Source of the DNA: Desulfomonile tiedjei DSM 6799
GTDB taxonomy: Bacteria; Desulfobacterota; Desulfomonilia; Desulfomonilales; Desulfomonilaceae
Assembly (NCBI RefSeq): GCF_000266945.1
Contig: NC_018025.1
Coordinates: 1,364,001 to 1,428,000 of the forward strand
DNA length: 64,000 nucleotides
Direction of reading: 5' to 3'
Positions 9,072 through 17,368 of this stretch are shown piece by piece (position 1 is the stretch's first letter; each line of letters begins with the position of its first letter). A program made the position numbers and the translations under genes. The notes beneath the pieces were generated by a model, which was given only the letters and a program-made list of their open reading frames with translations, had not been told where the DNA came from and did not search any database.

Positions 9072-9170
9072 TGTCATTGCGAGGAGCACAGCGATCCCAC
9101 GTCTCGCGGGACAATCTCCTGACTCAGGCGCCAACGTTCAGGGGATTGCTTCGCTTCGCTCGCAATGACA
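9072..9170. repeat. Family H palindromic repeat
   Basis: Imperfect palindrome bounded by TGTCATTGCGAG (9072-9083) and CTCGCAATGACA (9159-9170). A miniature version occurs at 17102-17130. This type of repeat is widespread between genes in deltaproteobacteria. Confidence 0.75.
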
Positions 9171-9245
9171 GACGTCATATCAACCCCCCTGGATGCATTT
9201 AAGATCTTGGAATTTCGATCAGGAGAGGACGTTTTCGGGAAGCTC

Positions 9246-9854
9246 TTACAAAAACGGTGTCACATCTCCTTTGCCTTCACGCAACACCACCGGTGCACCA
9301 TCCACCAGGCTTATCACCGTAGAAGGCTCGGGAACGAAATCTCCTCCATCTACAACCAAATCCACCTGACCCTTGTATATGCGATCGATCTCTTTCGGGT
9401 CCCACAGAAGTTGGTCGTCCGGGAGCCTGACGGAGGAACTCAGAATAGGGTTCCCCAATTCGGTTACCAGCGCCTGGCAGATCTTGTTGTCAGGGATTCG
9501 AATTCCCACCTCGTTCCGTTTCGTCAAAACGATGCGGGGTACGAGTCTCGTGGCATTGAGCACAAACGTGTAAGGGCCGGGAAGATACTTGCGGAGAATC
9601 TTATAATCTGAATCTTCGACTTGAGCGTACTGGGCAATGGATTTGAGATCGGCAAACACGAAGGATAACGGCCGCTTGTTATCCATCTTCTTGATGCGAC
9701 GTACTTTATCCAAAGCTTTCTTGCTGTGAATATCGCAGCCAAGGCCGTACACGGTATCCGTCGGATAGATAATGGTTCCTTCCGATCGGAGTACCTGGAC
9801 AATTTTTTCTATACGTCGAGGCTGCGGGTAAGCCTCATTGATCTGCAAAATCAT
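9246..9854 (-). CDS. L-threonylcarbamoyladenylate synthase, Sua5/YciO/YrdC family
   Basis: 202 aa, the single-domain YciO size. Family members make threonylcarbamoyl-AMP for the t6A37 tRNA modification. The family signatures are present: the entry motif EGTIIYPTDTVYGLGCDI, the phosphate-binding KRPLSFVFADLK, YLPGPYTFVLNAT, VGIRIPDN and the C-terminal GAPVVLREGKGDVTP. Whether it is the main TsaC enzyme or a YciO paralogue with weaker activity cannot be told from sequence alone. It lies directly downstream of ribD on the same strand. Confidence 0.88.
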   Translation of the reverse strand: MILQINEAYPQPRRIEKIVQVLRSEGTIIYPTDTVYGLGCDIHSKKALDKVRRIKKMDNKRPLSFVFADLKSIAQYAQVEDSDYKILRKYLPGPYTFVLNATRLVPRIVLTKRNEVGIRIPDNKICQALVTELGNPILSSSVRLPDDQLLWDPKEIDRIYKGQVDLVVDGGDFVPEPSTVISLVDGAPVVLREGKGDVTPFL

Positions 9855-9867
9855 AGTGAAGTCCTAA

Positions 9868-11064
9868 CTATTTCTGAGTGAGACGGATCCCCATGGTGGG
9901 ATAACTGACTCTTCCGTCCAGAAGAATGTCAGGACCGATCCGATAGGCTTTCACGTCGATAAGTCTTGGAGCTTCCTCCAACCGATTAATGCCCATTCCT
10001 TCCACGCCGGAGGGAGCTGTCTTTCCACCGATTATGATGGGAGCATAGAAGAAAAGGCACCGATCCACGACTCCGGCCTCAAGCGCGCCCCATGCCAGCC
10101 CGGCTCCGCCTTCTATTAACAGGGACGTAATCCCTACCAGATAGAGACGCCTGAGCATGTCTTTTAGGTCCACCCGCTCGGTCCCGCACGTTCTCAACAC
10201 CTTGGCGCCTCGAGATTCCAGTTTGTATTTTCGATCCAACGGCGGATTCTTGCTGCTCGCGATGATGACTCCGGCAGTGCTCGATGGATTGAATATGGCA
10301 GAATCCGCAGGAGTTCTGAGTTGCGAATCCGCTACAATCCTTATGGGGTCTCTGCCTCTCCCGTCAGGGAGTCTGGTGGTGAGTAACGGATTATCGGATA
10401 TGACGGTTTCTACGCCCACCATGATAGCGGAAACACGATCTCTCAGCCTGTGAACTTTGCGGCGGGATGCTTCAGAGGTGATCCATTGCGAATGTCCGGA
10501 CCGTGTCGCGATCCTTCCATCCAGGCTCATGGCGAGTTTTAAATATACGAATGGTCTATGCTGGGTGATATTGACGAGATACGCTTCATTGACTCTTCTG
10601 CACGCATCTTCAAAGACATTTCCCACTACTTGAAGTCCGGCTTCCCTCAAACGGAGGGCGCCTCCACCGCGCACGCCCGGGTTCGGATCGTCTATTCCGT
10701 ACCATACAGTCGCTATTCCGGCTTCGAGAATGGCTTCACAACAGGGGGGGGTTCGACCGTGATGATTGCAGGGTTCCAGGGTGACATAAAGATCCGCGCC
10801 CCGTGCCTCGGATCCGGCAGCTCGTATTGCCTCAACTTCCGCATGAGGTTCGCCTGCAGCCCGGTGATATCCTTTGCCGACAACCTTCCCGTTCTTGACG
10901 ATGACCGCGCCTACTGCAGGATTCGGAGACGTGCGTCCCAAGCCTCGGCGGGCCAGCTTGAGCGCCATAGCCATAAAGCGCTTGGCTTCACGGGGAATTT
11001 CGGATTTCTGCGACTTCTTCCGGGGGCTCTGCTCGGCGCTGCTCCCGGGCTTCCTTGAGTTCAT
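9868..11064 (-). CDS. ribD: Bifunctional riboflavin deaminase/reductase RibD
   Basis: Catalyses the second and third steps of riboflavin synthesis. 398 aa. The N-terminal cytidine-deaminase-like domain carries the zinc ligands in [10 protein letters not shown] and [15 protein letters not shown]. The C-terminal reductase domain starts near 175 ([16 protein letters not shown]), with [33 protein letters not shown] and [14 protein letters not shown]. It overlaps the 3' end of nrdR by 77 bases and is probably co-transcribed with it. The basic, Ser/Lys-rich first 25 residues are not typical and the true start could be later. No FMN riboswitch is visible upstream; the space is nrdR coding sequence. 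Confidence 0.94.
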   Translation of the reverse strand: MNSRKPGSSAEQSPRKKSQKSEIPREAKRFMAMALKLARRGLGRTSPNPAVGAVIVKNGKVVGKGYHRAAGEPHAEVEAIRAAGSEARGADLYVTLEPCNHHGRTPPCCEAILEAGIATVWYGIDDPNPGVRGGGALRLREAGLQVVGNVFEDACRRVNEAYLVNITQHRPFVYLKLAMSLDGRIATRSGHSQWITSEASRRKVHRLRDRVSAIMVGVETVISDNPLLTTRLPDGRGRDPIRIVADSQLRTPADSAIFNPSSTAGVIIASSKNPPLDRKYKLESRGAKVLRTCGTERVDLKDMLRRLYLVGITSLLIEGGAGLAWGALEAGVVDRCLFFYAPIIIGGKTAPSGVEGMGINRLEEAPRLIDVKAYRIGPDILLDGRVSYPTMGIRLTQK

Positions 11065-11506
11065 ACAATTCCTTTATTTCACGCACAAATTCTTCGATGT
11101 CCCGGAACGATCGATAAACCGATGCGAATCGTACGTACGCGATATCGTCCATCTGCTGCAGCTCGGTCATAACGCGTTCGCCTATATATTGGACGCTTAT
11201 CTCCTTTTCCGGTCGTTCCATCAGCTCTTGCTCTATTGCATCAGCTACGGACTCAATCCTGTCGATACTGATTGGTCTTTTTTCGCATGCTCTGCGCATA
11301 CCTTCAACTATTTTTCGTCGATCGAAAGGTTCACGCCGCCCATCCTTTTTTATCACGTACGGCAGGATCTCCTCAATTCTCTCATAGGTTGTGAACCTTT
11401 TCTGACAATTGAGACATTGTCTTCTCCGCCGGATTACGCTGTTATCTTTACCAAGGCGGGAATCGATTACCTTGTCGTCTATTGCGCCGCAGGCCGGACA
11501 CTTCAT
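10988..11506 (-). CDS. nrdR: Transcriptional repressor NrdR
   Basis: Zinc- and nucleotide-binding repressor of ribonucleotide reductase genes. The start MKCPACG (ATG at 11506, preceded by AGAAGGCGG) gives 172 aa; the longer open frame to 11551 adds unrelated residues. The zinc ribbon is CPACG...[13 protein letters not shown], and the ATP-cone follows with [23 protein letters not shown]. The C-terminus is longer and more acidic than average because it reads into the 77-base overlap with ribD. nrdR next to ribD is a common bacterial arrangement. Confidence 0.95.
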   Translation of the reverse strand: MKCPACGAIDDKVIDSRLGKDNSVIRRRRQCLNCQKRFTTYERIEEILPYVIKKDGRREPFDRRKIVEGMRRACEKRPISIDRIESVADAIEQELMERPEKEISVQYIGERVMTELQQMDDIAYVRFASVYRSFRDIEEFVREIKELYELKEAREQRRAEPPEEVAEIRNSP

Positions 11507-11824
11507 GGTAGCCGCCTTCTGCGATGTTGGTGCACAAATTTGTTTCGTCACGATATTTATACCGGAATCCCGCCCAGATGCAAGAAAAATAAAGAATTCT
11601 CTGCAACTCTTCAGTTATGGTGAAGAAATCCTGAATGATCGTCCTAACATCTGCGGCGTTCGCCACTGTGCAGCAAGAGAATCCCGCATGACACAGGTTC
11701 ATTACTCCTTGCCGCACAGGCCAAGATACGCGAGAAGGAAATCTTCGACGACCTCGGATCCGGACAGACCGGCACATTGCAAATATCGCAAGATTCTTTT
11801 AGAATTCCGGATGGATGGAACCGC

Positions 11825-12193
11825 ATGCATACAACCGCCGCCGATAAAATTCTCCTGATTACCATGCTTTTGCTTGCAGTCTCGTCTTGTTTCTTGGTTC
11901 CGCACTGGGTCTTTTCCGGAGTGCCCGATGTAGAAATTCGTGCGGGAGACCGGTTTATTGGTACATACGGACTCGACAAGGACAGAGTCATCCCCGTTGA
12001 CGGTCCTCTGGGCACGACTTTCGTGGAAATAAAAGCCAAGAAAGTGAGTATCAAGTCCTCCCCTTGTCCGAATCAGACATGTATTCGCATGGGACATTTC
12101 GGCCCGGAAGGAGGCTGTCTCATTTGTTTGCCGAATAAGGTGTCGGTCAGCAGCCGAACCCGCCACGACGGACTGGATGCTATAGCCAGATGA
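11825..12193 (+). CDS. NusG domain II-containing membrane-anchored protein
   Basis: 122 aa from ATG 11825 (the frame is open from 11777). One N-terminal membrane segment (ILLITMLLLAVSSCFLVP) is followed by a small beta-rich domain of the NusG domain II type with PCPNQTCIRMG and GGCLICLPNKV. The spaced Cys pairs could bind metal or form disulfides. It overlaps the next gene by ATGA. This pairing with a Gx transporter is recurrent in bacteria, but its role is not established. Confidence 0.75.
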   Translation: MHTTAADKILLITMLLLAVSSCFLVPHWVFSGVPDVEIRAGDRFIGTYGLDKDRVIPVDGPLGTTFVEIKAKKVSIKSSPCPNQTCIRMGHFGPEGGCLICLPNKVSVSSRTRHDGLDAIAR

Positions 12194-12744
12194 AAGAGAA
12201 TGTTTCCAGACTTGCGCGGCTTTCACTACTTCTGGCTCTTGCAACAGTAATCCACACTGCGGAATCGCTCATTCCCTTCAATGTACTGTGGTTCAGGTTT
12301 GGTTTCGCAAATATCGTGGGGATTGCCACTCTCTACATGTTCGGGTTTAGCGATGCTTTGATAGTCACGCTGGGAAGAATATTTCTGGGCTCTCTCGCTT
12401 CCGGCACGTTTGGTTCGCCCGGTTTTGCGCTTTCCTTATCGGGAGGACTCTGTGCCATTGCTGCAATGGGATTTGCGCACAATTGGGGAAGAAACCTTTT
12501 TTCAGAAATAGGTGTGAGCCTCATTGGAGCTTTGGCGCACAATACAGCTCAATTAACGGTCGCTTATTTTCTCCTCATCCGAAACGACAGTATATTTCTG
12601 CTTACTCCAGCTCTCCTTTTTGTCGCGGCGGGAACCGGCTTGCTTAATGGGGTTGCTGCCAGATTCTTCCTGCAAACCGCGGAGAAACGCGTTGCAACCC
12701 TTCCAACCTTCAGTTTGAAGGCTGAAAAAGATTCGCAGAATTGA
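12190..12744 (+). CDS. Gx transporter family protein (PF07456)
   Basis: 184-aa polytopic membrane protein with about five helices, rich in Gly and Phe (FNVLWFRFGFANIVGIATLY, RIFLGSLASGTFGSPGFALS, IGALAHNTAQL). Members are often labelled heptaprenyl diphosphate synthase component I, but the fold resembles ECF-type substrate-binding transporters and the substrate is unknown. The ATG overlaps the stop of the NusG-II gene, so the two are translationally coupled. Confidence 0.8.
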   Translation: MKENVSRLARLSLLLALATVIHTAESLIPFNVLWFRFGFANIVGIATLYMFGFSDALIVTLGRIFLGSLASGTFGSPGFALSLSGGLCAIAAMGFAHNWGRNLFSEIGVSLIGALAHNTAQLTVAYFLLIRNDSIFLLTPALLFVAAGTGLLNGVAARFFLQTAEKRVATLPTFSLKAEKDSQN

Positions 12745-12782
12745 AGTGAAGGCGATCGTAAAATCACCTTCACCTCAACAGC

Positions 12783-13127
12783 TTACCAGCTCCATGCGTA
12801 GCCGCCGTAAGGACGATAATTGTAGTAATAATACGGCCGGTACGAATACCTGCCGTAATAGGGGTACCTGTAATAGCTACCGTAGTACGGATATCGATAA
12901 GAGTATCGGTAAGGATATCCGTAATATCCTCCTCGCCAATAACCTCTGCGGCGCACCAGCTCTATCTGAGCATCATGAGAGGAGGAGAGTGCTATTACCT
13001 GATCCCCCGCCTGAATGGACGTGCTCCCGGATCTGTCATTCGCATTTGCCTGGACTCCGGAGAATTGAACAAGCAACAATGAAAACGCCAGGATCAGGAG
13101 CAGTTTTCCTATAGATCTTGCTATCAT
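12783..13127 (-). CDS. Secreted tyrosine-rich low-complexity protein
   Basis: 114 aa. A clear signal peptide (SIGKLLLILAFSLLLVQF, cleavage near AQAN/ANA) precedes a short spacer and a C-terminal half made largely of Tyr, Arg, Gly and Pro (YPYRYSYRYPYYGSYYRYP and similar runs). Composition suggests a surface or periplasmic structural or adhesive protein. Similar small YRPYY-rich ORFs occur in many proteobacteria without assigned function. Upstream on its own strand, AGGAGAG precedes the ATG. Confidence 0.65.
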   Translation of the reverse strand: MIARSIGKLLLILAFSLLLVQFSGVQANANDRSGSTSIQAGDQVIALSSSHDAQIELVRRRGYWRGGYYGYPYRYSYRYPYYGSYYRYPYYGRYSYRPYYYYNYRPYGGYAWSW

Positions 13128-13447
13128 CGAACTCTCCTCGAACTTGGAAATTTACGTTTTGGCACAAGTTTTTTGACCTTGTACAAAAACGTTATTCACT
13201 GATGGCAGAGGGGCAAGTAAAGTAACGAGTTATCTCGTAATCAGGACTTACTTTGTTGCGTTGACATATCCCCAAGCGTCTCACCTCCGTGAGTAAACCG
13301 AAAGATTACGAGGAGGATGATTTTTTTTCTTTGCAATTCAATACAATACAGATATTCTTCGCGCCCAAAATAAGGATGGTCTCTAATCTCCCGGACTGTC
13401 CTGAAAGCTATCAAACATCTGGATTTTAATCCGTCAGGAGAGAGAAG
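13128..13447. other. Gene-free stretch between divergent genes
   Basis: Holds the promoter region for the Tyr-rich gene (-) and the coiled-coil gene (+). I see no repeat family member, RNA gene or strong promoter match. Confidence 0.5.
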
Positions 13448-14650
13448 ATGGGACTCATTGACCAATTTATGGAACTCAACGGCAGAGTTCTGAACAATGT
13501 GTTTGACTGGCCTTTCTTGGCTTTTGTGTTCCTGGTGTGGTTAGCGAACCGATATCGAGATCAGATCGGTTCCATGCTGGATAGAAGAAATACCATTCCT
13601 TCCGGAGAACTAGCCAAAAACGTTAAAGTCCAATTAGAACCGCTCGTGCGAGATGTTGCGCAACTCGGGTCAGAAGTATCCGAACTGAAGAGCAAAATGG
13701 TTGAATCGTTGCATCCCGGGACTGCAGACGACATGCTGAATCCTATCAACGCAAGGATTTCTGTTGTTGAAGATACGCTGGGCTCTATCAGAACCAAAAT
13801 AGAGGGATTCAACCACAAAGACCTTCCCGAACTCGTCACTCGCGGTTTGGAGCCTTTGAGCCGGGAATTGGATAAGATGAAAGATGACCTCCAGCAAATG
13901 CGTTCGGATACCGAGTCTTACGTTTCGCAAGAAATGGTAGCGGATTTCAAAGGCGCTCTGGATCTGCTCAGCTCGGATCTGGCGGCCTTAAAATTATCCC
14001 TGAGCGAGTTGGGTGCCATCACAACCTCCTTTGCCTCAAAAACCGATGTGAAGGAGATTCAGACAGCATCCGTAGCGGCAGTGGAACAGGTGAAGTCTTC
14101 TGTGAGCGGCATGCAAGCTCAATTGTCCGATCTCGGGGCAGGATTGACGAAACTGGAAAAACAATTAAGCGCAGGCGCTTCCAAGGATGCTCTGACGGAG
14201 CTTCAATCTGAACTCAAACTTTTGTCCTCCGGTGTCAGTACAATGAGAGAAACCCTAGCATCAATGCAACCGACGTTCGTCTCACGCGACTCTTTTGACG
14301 AGCTTCAAAGCGTGATGACCGGCATGCAGACTCGTGTCGACCAAGTCACGGCCAATCTGCTCCAGATTGAAACCACAGCGCTGGATGACGTAAGAACACA
14401 GGTGAACAACCTTGAGAAATCCATATCCGGCCTGCGGGATTTCGTGAACAGTTCGCCTGCCGAATTAATGGCTCGCTGGAACGAGGATATTCAACCGCTC
14501 AGCAGAGACCTCGGCATGCTGAAAGTGACGGTAGAGCAATTAGCGGAGGCAAATGCACGATCTCAGGAACCGGTTGTTGTTGAATCGAACAAGACCCGGG
14601 AATCAGGTAAGAAGAAAGGGAAGTCAAAACGTCCCGAACTGCATCGGTAG
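13448..14650 (+). CDS. Membrane-anchored coiled-coil protein
   Basis: 400 aa with AGGAGAG before the ATG. One N-terminal membrane helix (FDWPFLAFVFLVWLANRY, about 19-36) is followed by some 330 residues of heptad-like sequence rich in Leu, Ser, Glu and Lys (VAQLGSEVSELKSKM, LDLLSSDLAALKLSLSEL, MQAQLSDLGAGLTKLEKQL), then a basic tail KKKGKSKRPELHR. The repeated pattern resembles apolipoprotein- or methyl-accepting-like coiled coils, but no chemoreceptor signature or enzymatic domain is visible. Function unknown; an envelope scaffold is a guess. Confidence 0.7.
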   Translation: MGLIDQFMELNGRVLNNVFDWPFLAFVFLVWLANRYRDQIGSMLDRRNTIPSGELAKNVKVQLEPLVRDVAQLGSEVSELKSKMVESLHPGTADDMLNPINARISVVEDTLGSIRTKIEGFNHKDLPELVTRGLEPLSRELDKMKDDLQQMRSDTESYVSQEMVADFKGALDLLSSDLAALKLSLSELGAITTSFASKTDVKEIQTASVAAVEQVKSSVSGMQAQLSDLGAGLTKLEKQLSAGASKDALTELQSELKLLSSGVSTMRETLASMQPTFVSRDSFDELQSVMTGMQTRVDQVTANLLQIETTALDDVRTQVNNLEKSISGLRDFVNSSPAELMARWNEDIQPLSRDLGMLKVTVEQLAEANARSQEPVVVESNKTRESGKKKGKSKRPELHR

Positions 14651-14734
14651 TTTGTTAACCCGGTGAAGACTCGTTTGCTGAGGTGTACTCCACTGCTGAA
14701 TACAGGAAGGTTCTCCCATTCTCCATAGGCGCTA

Positions 14735-14905
14735 AGTCTGTCCCAATTCTTTTGTCCCGAAGGGACTAAAGAAAATAGCCCGGTAATTCATTGCCGGGAA
14801 TTTGTGAATCAGCCGTCCCTCCGGGACTCGAATATCATTATGTTTTTCCTAAACCGGCGATGAATCGCCGGCCTATTTTCAGTTGTTCCTCCGGAACCAA
14901 CCGAA
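14735..14905. repeat. Family F cluster of short palindromes
   Basis: A run of small hairpins: GTCCCGAAGGGAC, CCCGGTAATTCATTGCCGGG, GTCCCTCCGGGAC, CGGCGATGAATCGCCG and GTTCCTCCGGAAC. The same style recurs at 38530-38550 and 40275-40450. No gene is seen in 14651-15015. Confidence 0.6.
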
Positions 14906-15015
14906 AACATTCTAGGTTAGCGAATATGCTCCCATTCTCTCTCATCAGTAATTCGGGGAAGGACTTTTACAGTGAGTCCCTCCCCGTTACCTGATTTTCA
15001 GCCCCTCGCTACGGT

Positions 15016-15930
15016 TCAAGAAGGTATTTCCTGACCTTCCTTCTTCGATGGGCTCATGTCTCGAATGGTGGCTATCAAATTGTCCAGGCCCGGCAGTGCA
15101 GCCTGTTCTTGCCAGACAAGCGATAGCTCAACCACAGGAAGATCTCCTGCCACATTGCGATAAACTACCCCCGACCTCATGTGTTTCCGAGTCGATTGAG
15201 GAACGAGAGCTACGCCGAACCCAGCCGCTACCAGCGCGACGGATGCAAATTTAGTGGTAGTCTCCTGTGAGATGACAGGGTTGCAGCCGACAGCTTCCAG
15301 GCATTCGATCATTCTGTCATGCAATTTTGCGTGAAGACGCCGGGGGAAAAAGATAAGTGGCTCGCCGTCCAGTAAGGCAAGAGGAACCACATGGAGCGAC
15401 TCAAATCGATGTCCCGATGGAATCGCCAGGATGTAGGGTTCTTCTACTATTTTCTCGGTTAGCAGGCCTTTCAGATCGTGTTGGAACAATCGCATTACGC
15501 CCATGTGAATGTCTCCCGCCTTCAGAGCGGTTAACTGAGCGTTTGAGCCCATCTCCAGCAACTGGATTTCAATCAGGGGATTCTGCAACCTGAATTCGCG
15601 GATTGCATCAGGCACAAATGTGTCCATAGCCGGAAGAACCAGTCCCAGTGAGATTCGGCCGAGAACACCGGAAGCAATGCCGTGAGCCCTTTCTGCAGCA
15701 CAGCGTGCTCTGTCCAGAATGGCCCTGGCATCTTCCAAGAAAGCCGCACCTGCATCGGTCAAAGATACTTTCTTGTTTTTTCGATGAAAAAGCTGTGCCC
15801 CCAATTCTTCTTCCAGGTTCTTTATCTGTTGACTGAGAGGAGGCTGACAAATGTTGAGCCGTTCCGCTGCACGTCCGAAATGCAGTTCTTCAGCCACTGC
15901 AACAAAGTATTTCAATTGTCTCATTTCCAT
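15016..15930 (-). CDS. LysR family transcriptional regulator
   Basis: 304 aa, the normal LysR length. The N-terminal winged helix-turn-helix (MRQLKYFVAVAEELHFGRAA, ICQPPLSQQIKNLEEELG, LFHRKNKKVSLTDAG) is followed by a periplasmic-binding-like effector domain from about 90. It is divergent from the tandem CMD gene, with palindromes in the 125-base gap, so it probably controls that gene and itself. The inducer is unknown; LysR proteins next to CMD-type genes often respond to aromatic compounds. Confidence 0.92.
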   Translation of the reverse strand: MEMRQLKYFVAVAEELHFGRAAERLNICQPPLSQQIKNLEEELGAQLFHRKNKKVSLTDAGAAFLEDARAILDRARCAAERAHGIASGVLGRISLGLVLPAMDTFVPDAIREFRLQNPLIEIQLLEMGSNAQLTALKAGDIHMGVMRLFQHDLKGLLTEKIVEEPYILAIPSGHRFESLHVVPLALLDGEPLIFFPRRLHAKLHDRMIECLEAVGCNPVISQETTTKFASVALVAAGFGVALVPQSTRKHMRSGVVYRNVAGDLPVVELSLVWQEQAALPGLDNLIATIRDMSPSKKEGQEIPS

Positions 15931-15935
15931 AGTTT

Positions 15936-15990
15936 GATATGTATTTCATATCGAAAAGGAATGCAAGATATATTAGACATATGAATATCT
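15936..15990. promoter_or_regulatory. Candidate LysR operators
   Basis: A perfect inverted repeat GATATG-N5-CATATC (15936-15952) has the spacing of a LysR T-N11-A box. A second repeat AGATAT-N13-ATATCT (15966-15971, 15985-15990) follows. Both lie in the gap between lysR and the CMD gene. Confidence 0.6.
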
Positions 15991-16055
15991 CCGGCTATCC
16001 TGGAAGAGAGACGCCTGTATGGGCGCAACCATGATTCGATTTCCGGAGAGAGACA

Positions 16056-17006
16056 ATGAAATCACTCCATGAAGTGAAACTTACGTTGGTGAGGAAATCA
16101 GGAACGGAACTCGGCAGACTGGGCATGTTTTGTCTGATCGGGTCTGTCTGTGCATTTTTGGCCTTAGTTCCGGCCATCAATTCAGGAGCAAGCATGAATT
16201 CCGAGCAAGAAAACGAGCGTTACAAGAGAGGGCTGACGACCCTCAGGTCTTTGGATGCCGAAGCTGCTGATAAGGTCCTGAGCAGCCTTCAGGATATTGC
16301 CCCGGACATGGCGAAATTCATCATAGAATTCGGGTACGGTGATATGTACAGTCGTCCGGCACTGGACCCAAAATCCAGACAGGTAGCGACCATCTCCGCA
16401 TTGACGGCTCTTGGCAATGCGAAACCTCAATTGAAGTTCCACATTGCCGCAGCACTCAATGTTGGACTGACGCCTGATGAAATCATTGAAACCATGTACG
16501 TCACCACGGTCTTTGCCGGTTTTCCCTGCGGCCTAAACGGGATTAATACCGCCCGAGAAGTTTTTCAGGCAAAGGGCGTTTCCGTCAGCGCTACCGGTAC
16601 CTCTCCCTATGGGGAAAAGACAGGTCGTCGCGAACGCGGACTCGAAGCGGTTAACCTGACAAGTAAGGGCGCCGGAGAGCGGGTGTTAAAAAGCCTTTCT
16701 GACATTGCACCCGATATGGGGAGTTTCATTATTGAGTTCTCTTATGGTGATGTGATTTCGAGAAATGTCCTCACTCCAAAACACAAAGAAATAGCAATGA
16801 TAGCCGTGACTGCAGCCAAAGGCACCATGGAACCGCAGATGAAAGTGCATATTCATGCAGCATTGAATGTTGGCTGTACCAAACAGGAGATAGTTGAATT
16901 AATGTACCACACGGCAGTCTATGCCGGATTTCCGGCGGCTTTGAACGGTATCAGCGCTGTCCGAGAGGTGTTTCGACAACGTGAACAACAGGAGTCGAAA
17001 CCGTAA
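16056..17006 (+). CDS. Exported tandem carboxymuconolactone decarboxylase (CMD) domain protein
   Basis: 316 aa with GGAGAG before the ATG. An N-terminal hydrophobic segment (MFCLIGSVCAFLALVPA) suggests export. Two CMD/AhpD-fold repeats follow (about 60-170 and 205-312). Each begins DIAPDM...FIIEF.YGD and ends H.AAALNVG......E.MY....FAGFP..LNGI...REVF. Neither has the CxxC of peroxidase-type AhpD, so a decarboxylase-like or other role is more likely. It is divergent from a LysR gene. The covalent duplication would give a pseudo-symmetric half-hexamer. Confidence 0.85.
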   Translation: MKSLHEVKLTLVRKSGTELGRLGMFCLIGSVCAFLALVPAINSGASMNSEQENERYKRGLTTLRSLDAEAADKVLSSLQDIAPDMAKFIIEFGYGDMYSRPALDPKSRQVATISALTALGNAKPQLKFHIAAALNVGLTPDEIIETMYVTTVFAGFPCGLNGINTAREVFQAKGVSVSATGTSPYGEKTGRRERGLEAVNLTSKGAGERVLKSLSDIAPDMGSFIIEFSYGDVISRNVLTPKHKEIAMIAVTAAKGTMEPQMKVHIHAALNVGCTKQEIVELMYHTAVYAGFPAALNGISAVREVFRQREQQESKP

Positions 17007-17101
17007 GAGAATCCTTCAGGAGCGCTGAAATCGCAGCAATGTGATCTAAGATGGTCCTGGAAGCTATCAGCCTCACTCTCTGTATCTTTGTCATGATATG
17101 C

Positions 17102-17130
17102 TGTCGTTGCGAGAACCCCTCGCAATGACA
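17102..17130. repeat. Family H repeat, miniature copy
   Basis: TGTCGTTGCGAG and CTCGCAATGACA face each other with a 5-base loop, the two ends of the 9072-9170 repeat without its interior. The rest of 17007-17368 shows no gene. Confidence 0.6.
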
Positions 17131-17368
17131 CATTCGCATCGCCTCACGCCTGTGACTTGATTCTAGGGTGGGAGTAATCCATCATGAATGCCGCTGCTTG
17201 ACGAGATATATTACCGGATTAGTTTAGGATTAGTTCCGGCAATTTGCGGTTCAACGTCCTGGATTTCGAGGAGGCTTGCGCGCAATCTCGAAGAACTCTG
17301 AACGCTTTTTTTACTCAATAAAAGAGAATATTTATGGTATAATCGCATGAATTTGCAGTGGAGGAATC

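Noticed and set aside
8897-9170. Closely spaced GC-rich repeats suggestive of a CRISPR-like array
   Set aside because: The units are unlike, have no regular spacing, belong to dispersed families and have no cas genes nearby.
11065-11600. FMN riboswitch upstream of ribD
   Set aside because: The upstream DNA is occupied by the nrdR coding sequence and no RFN-element pattern is present.
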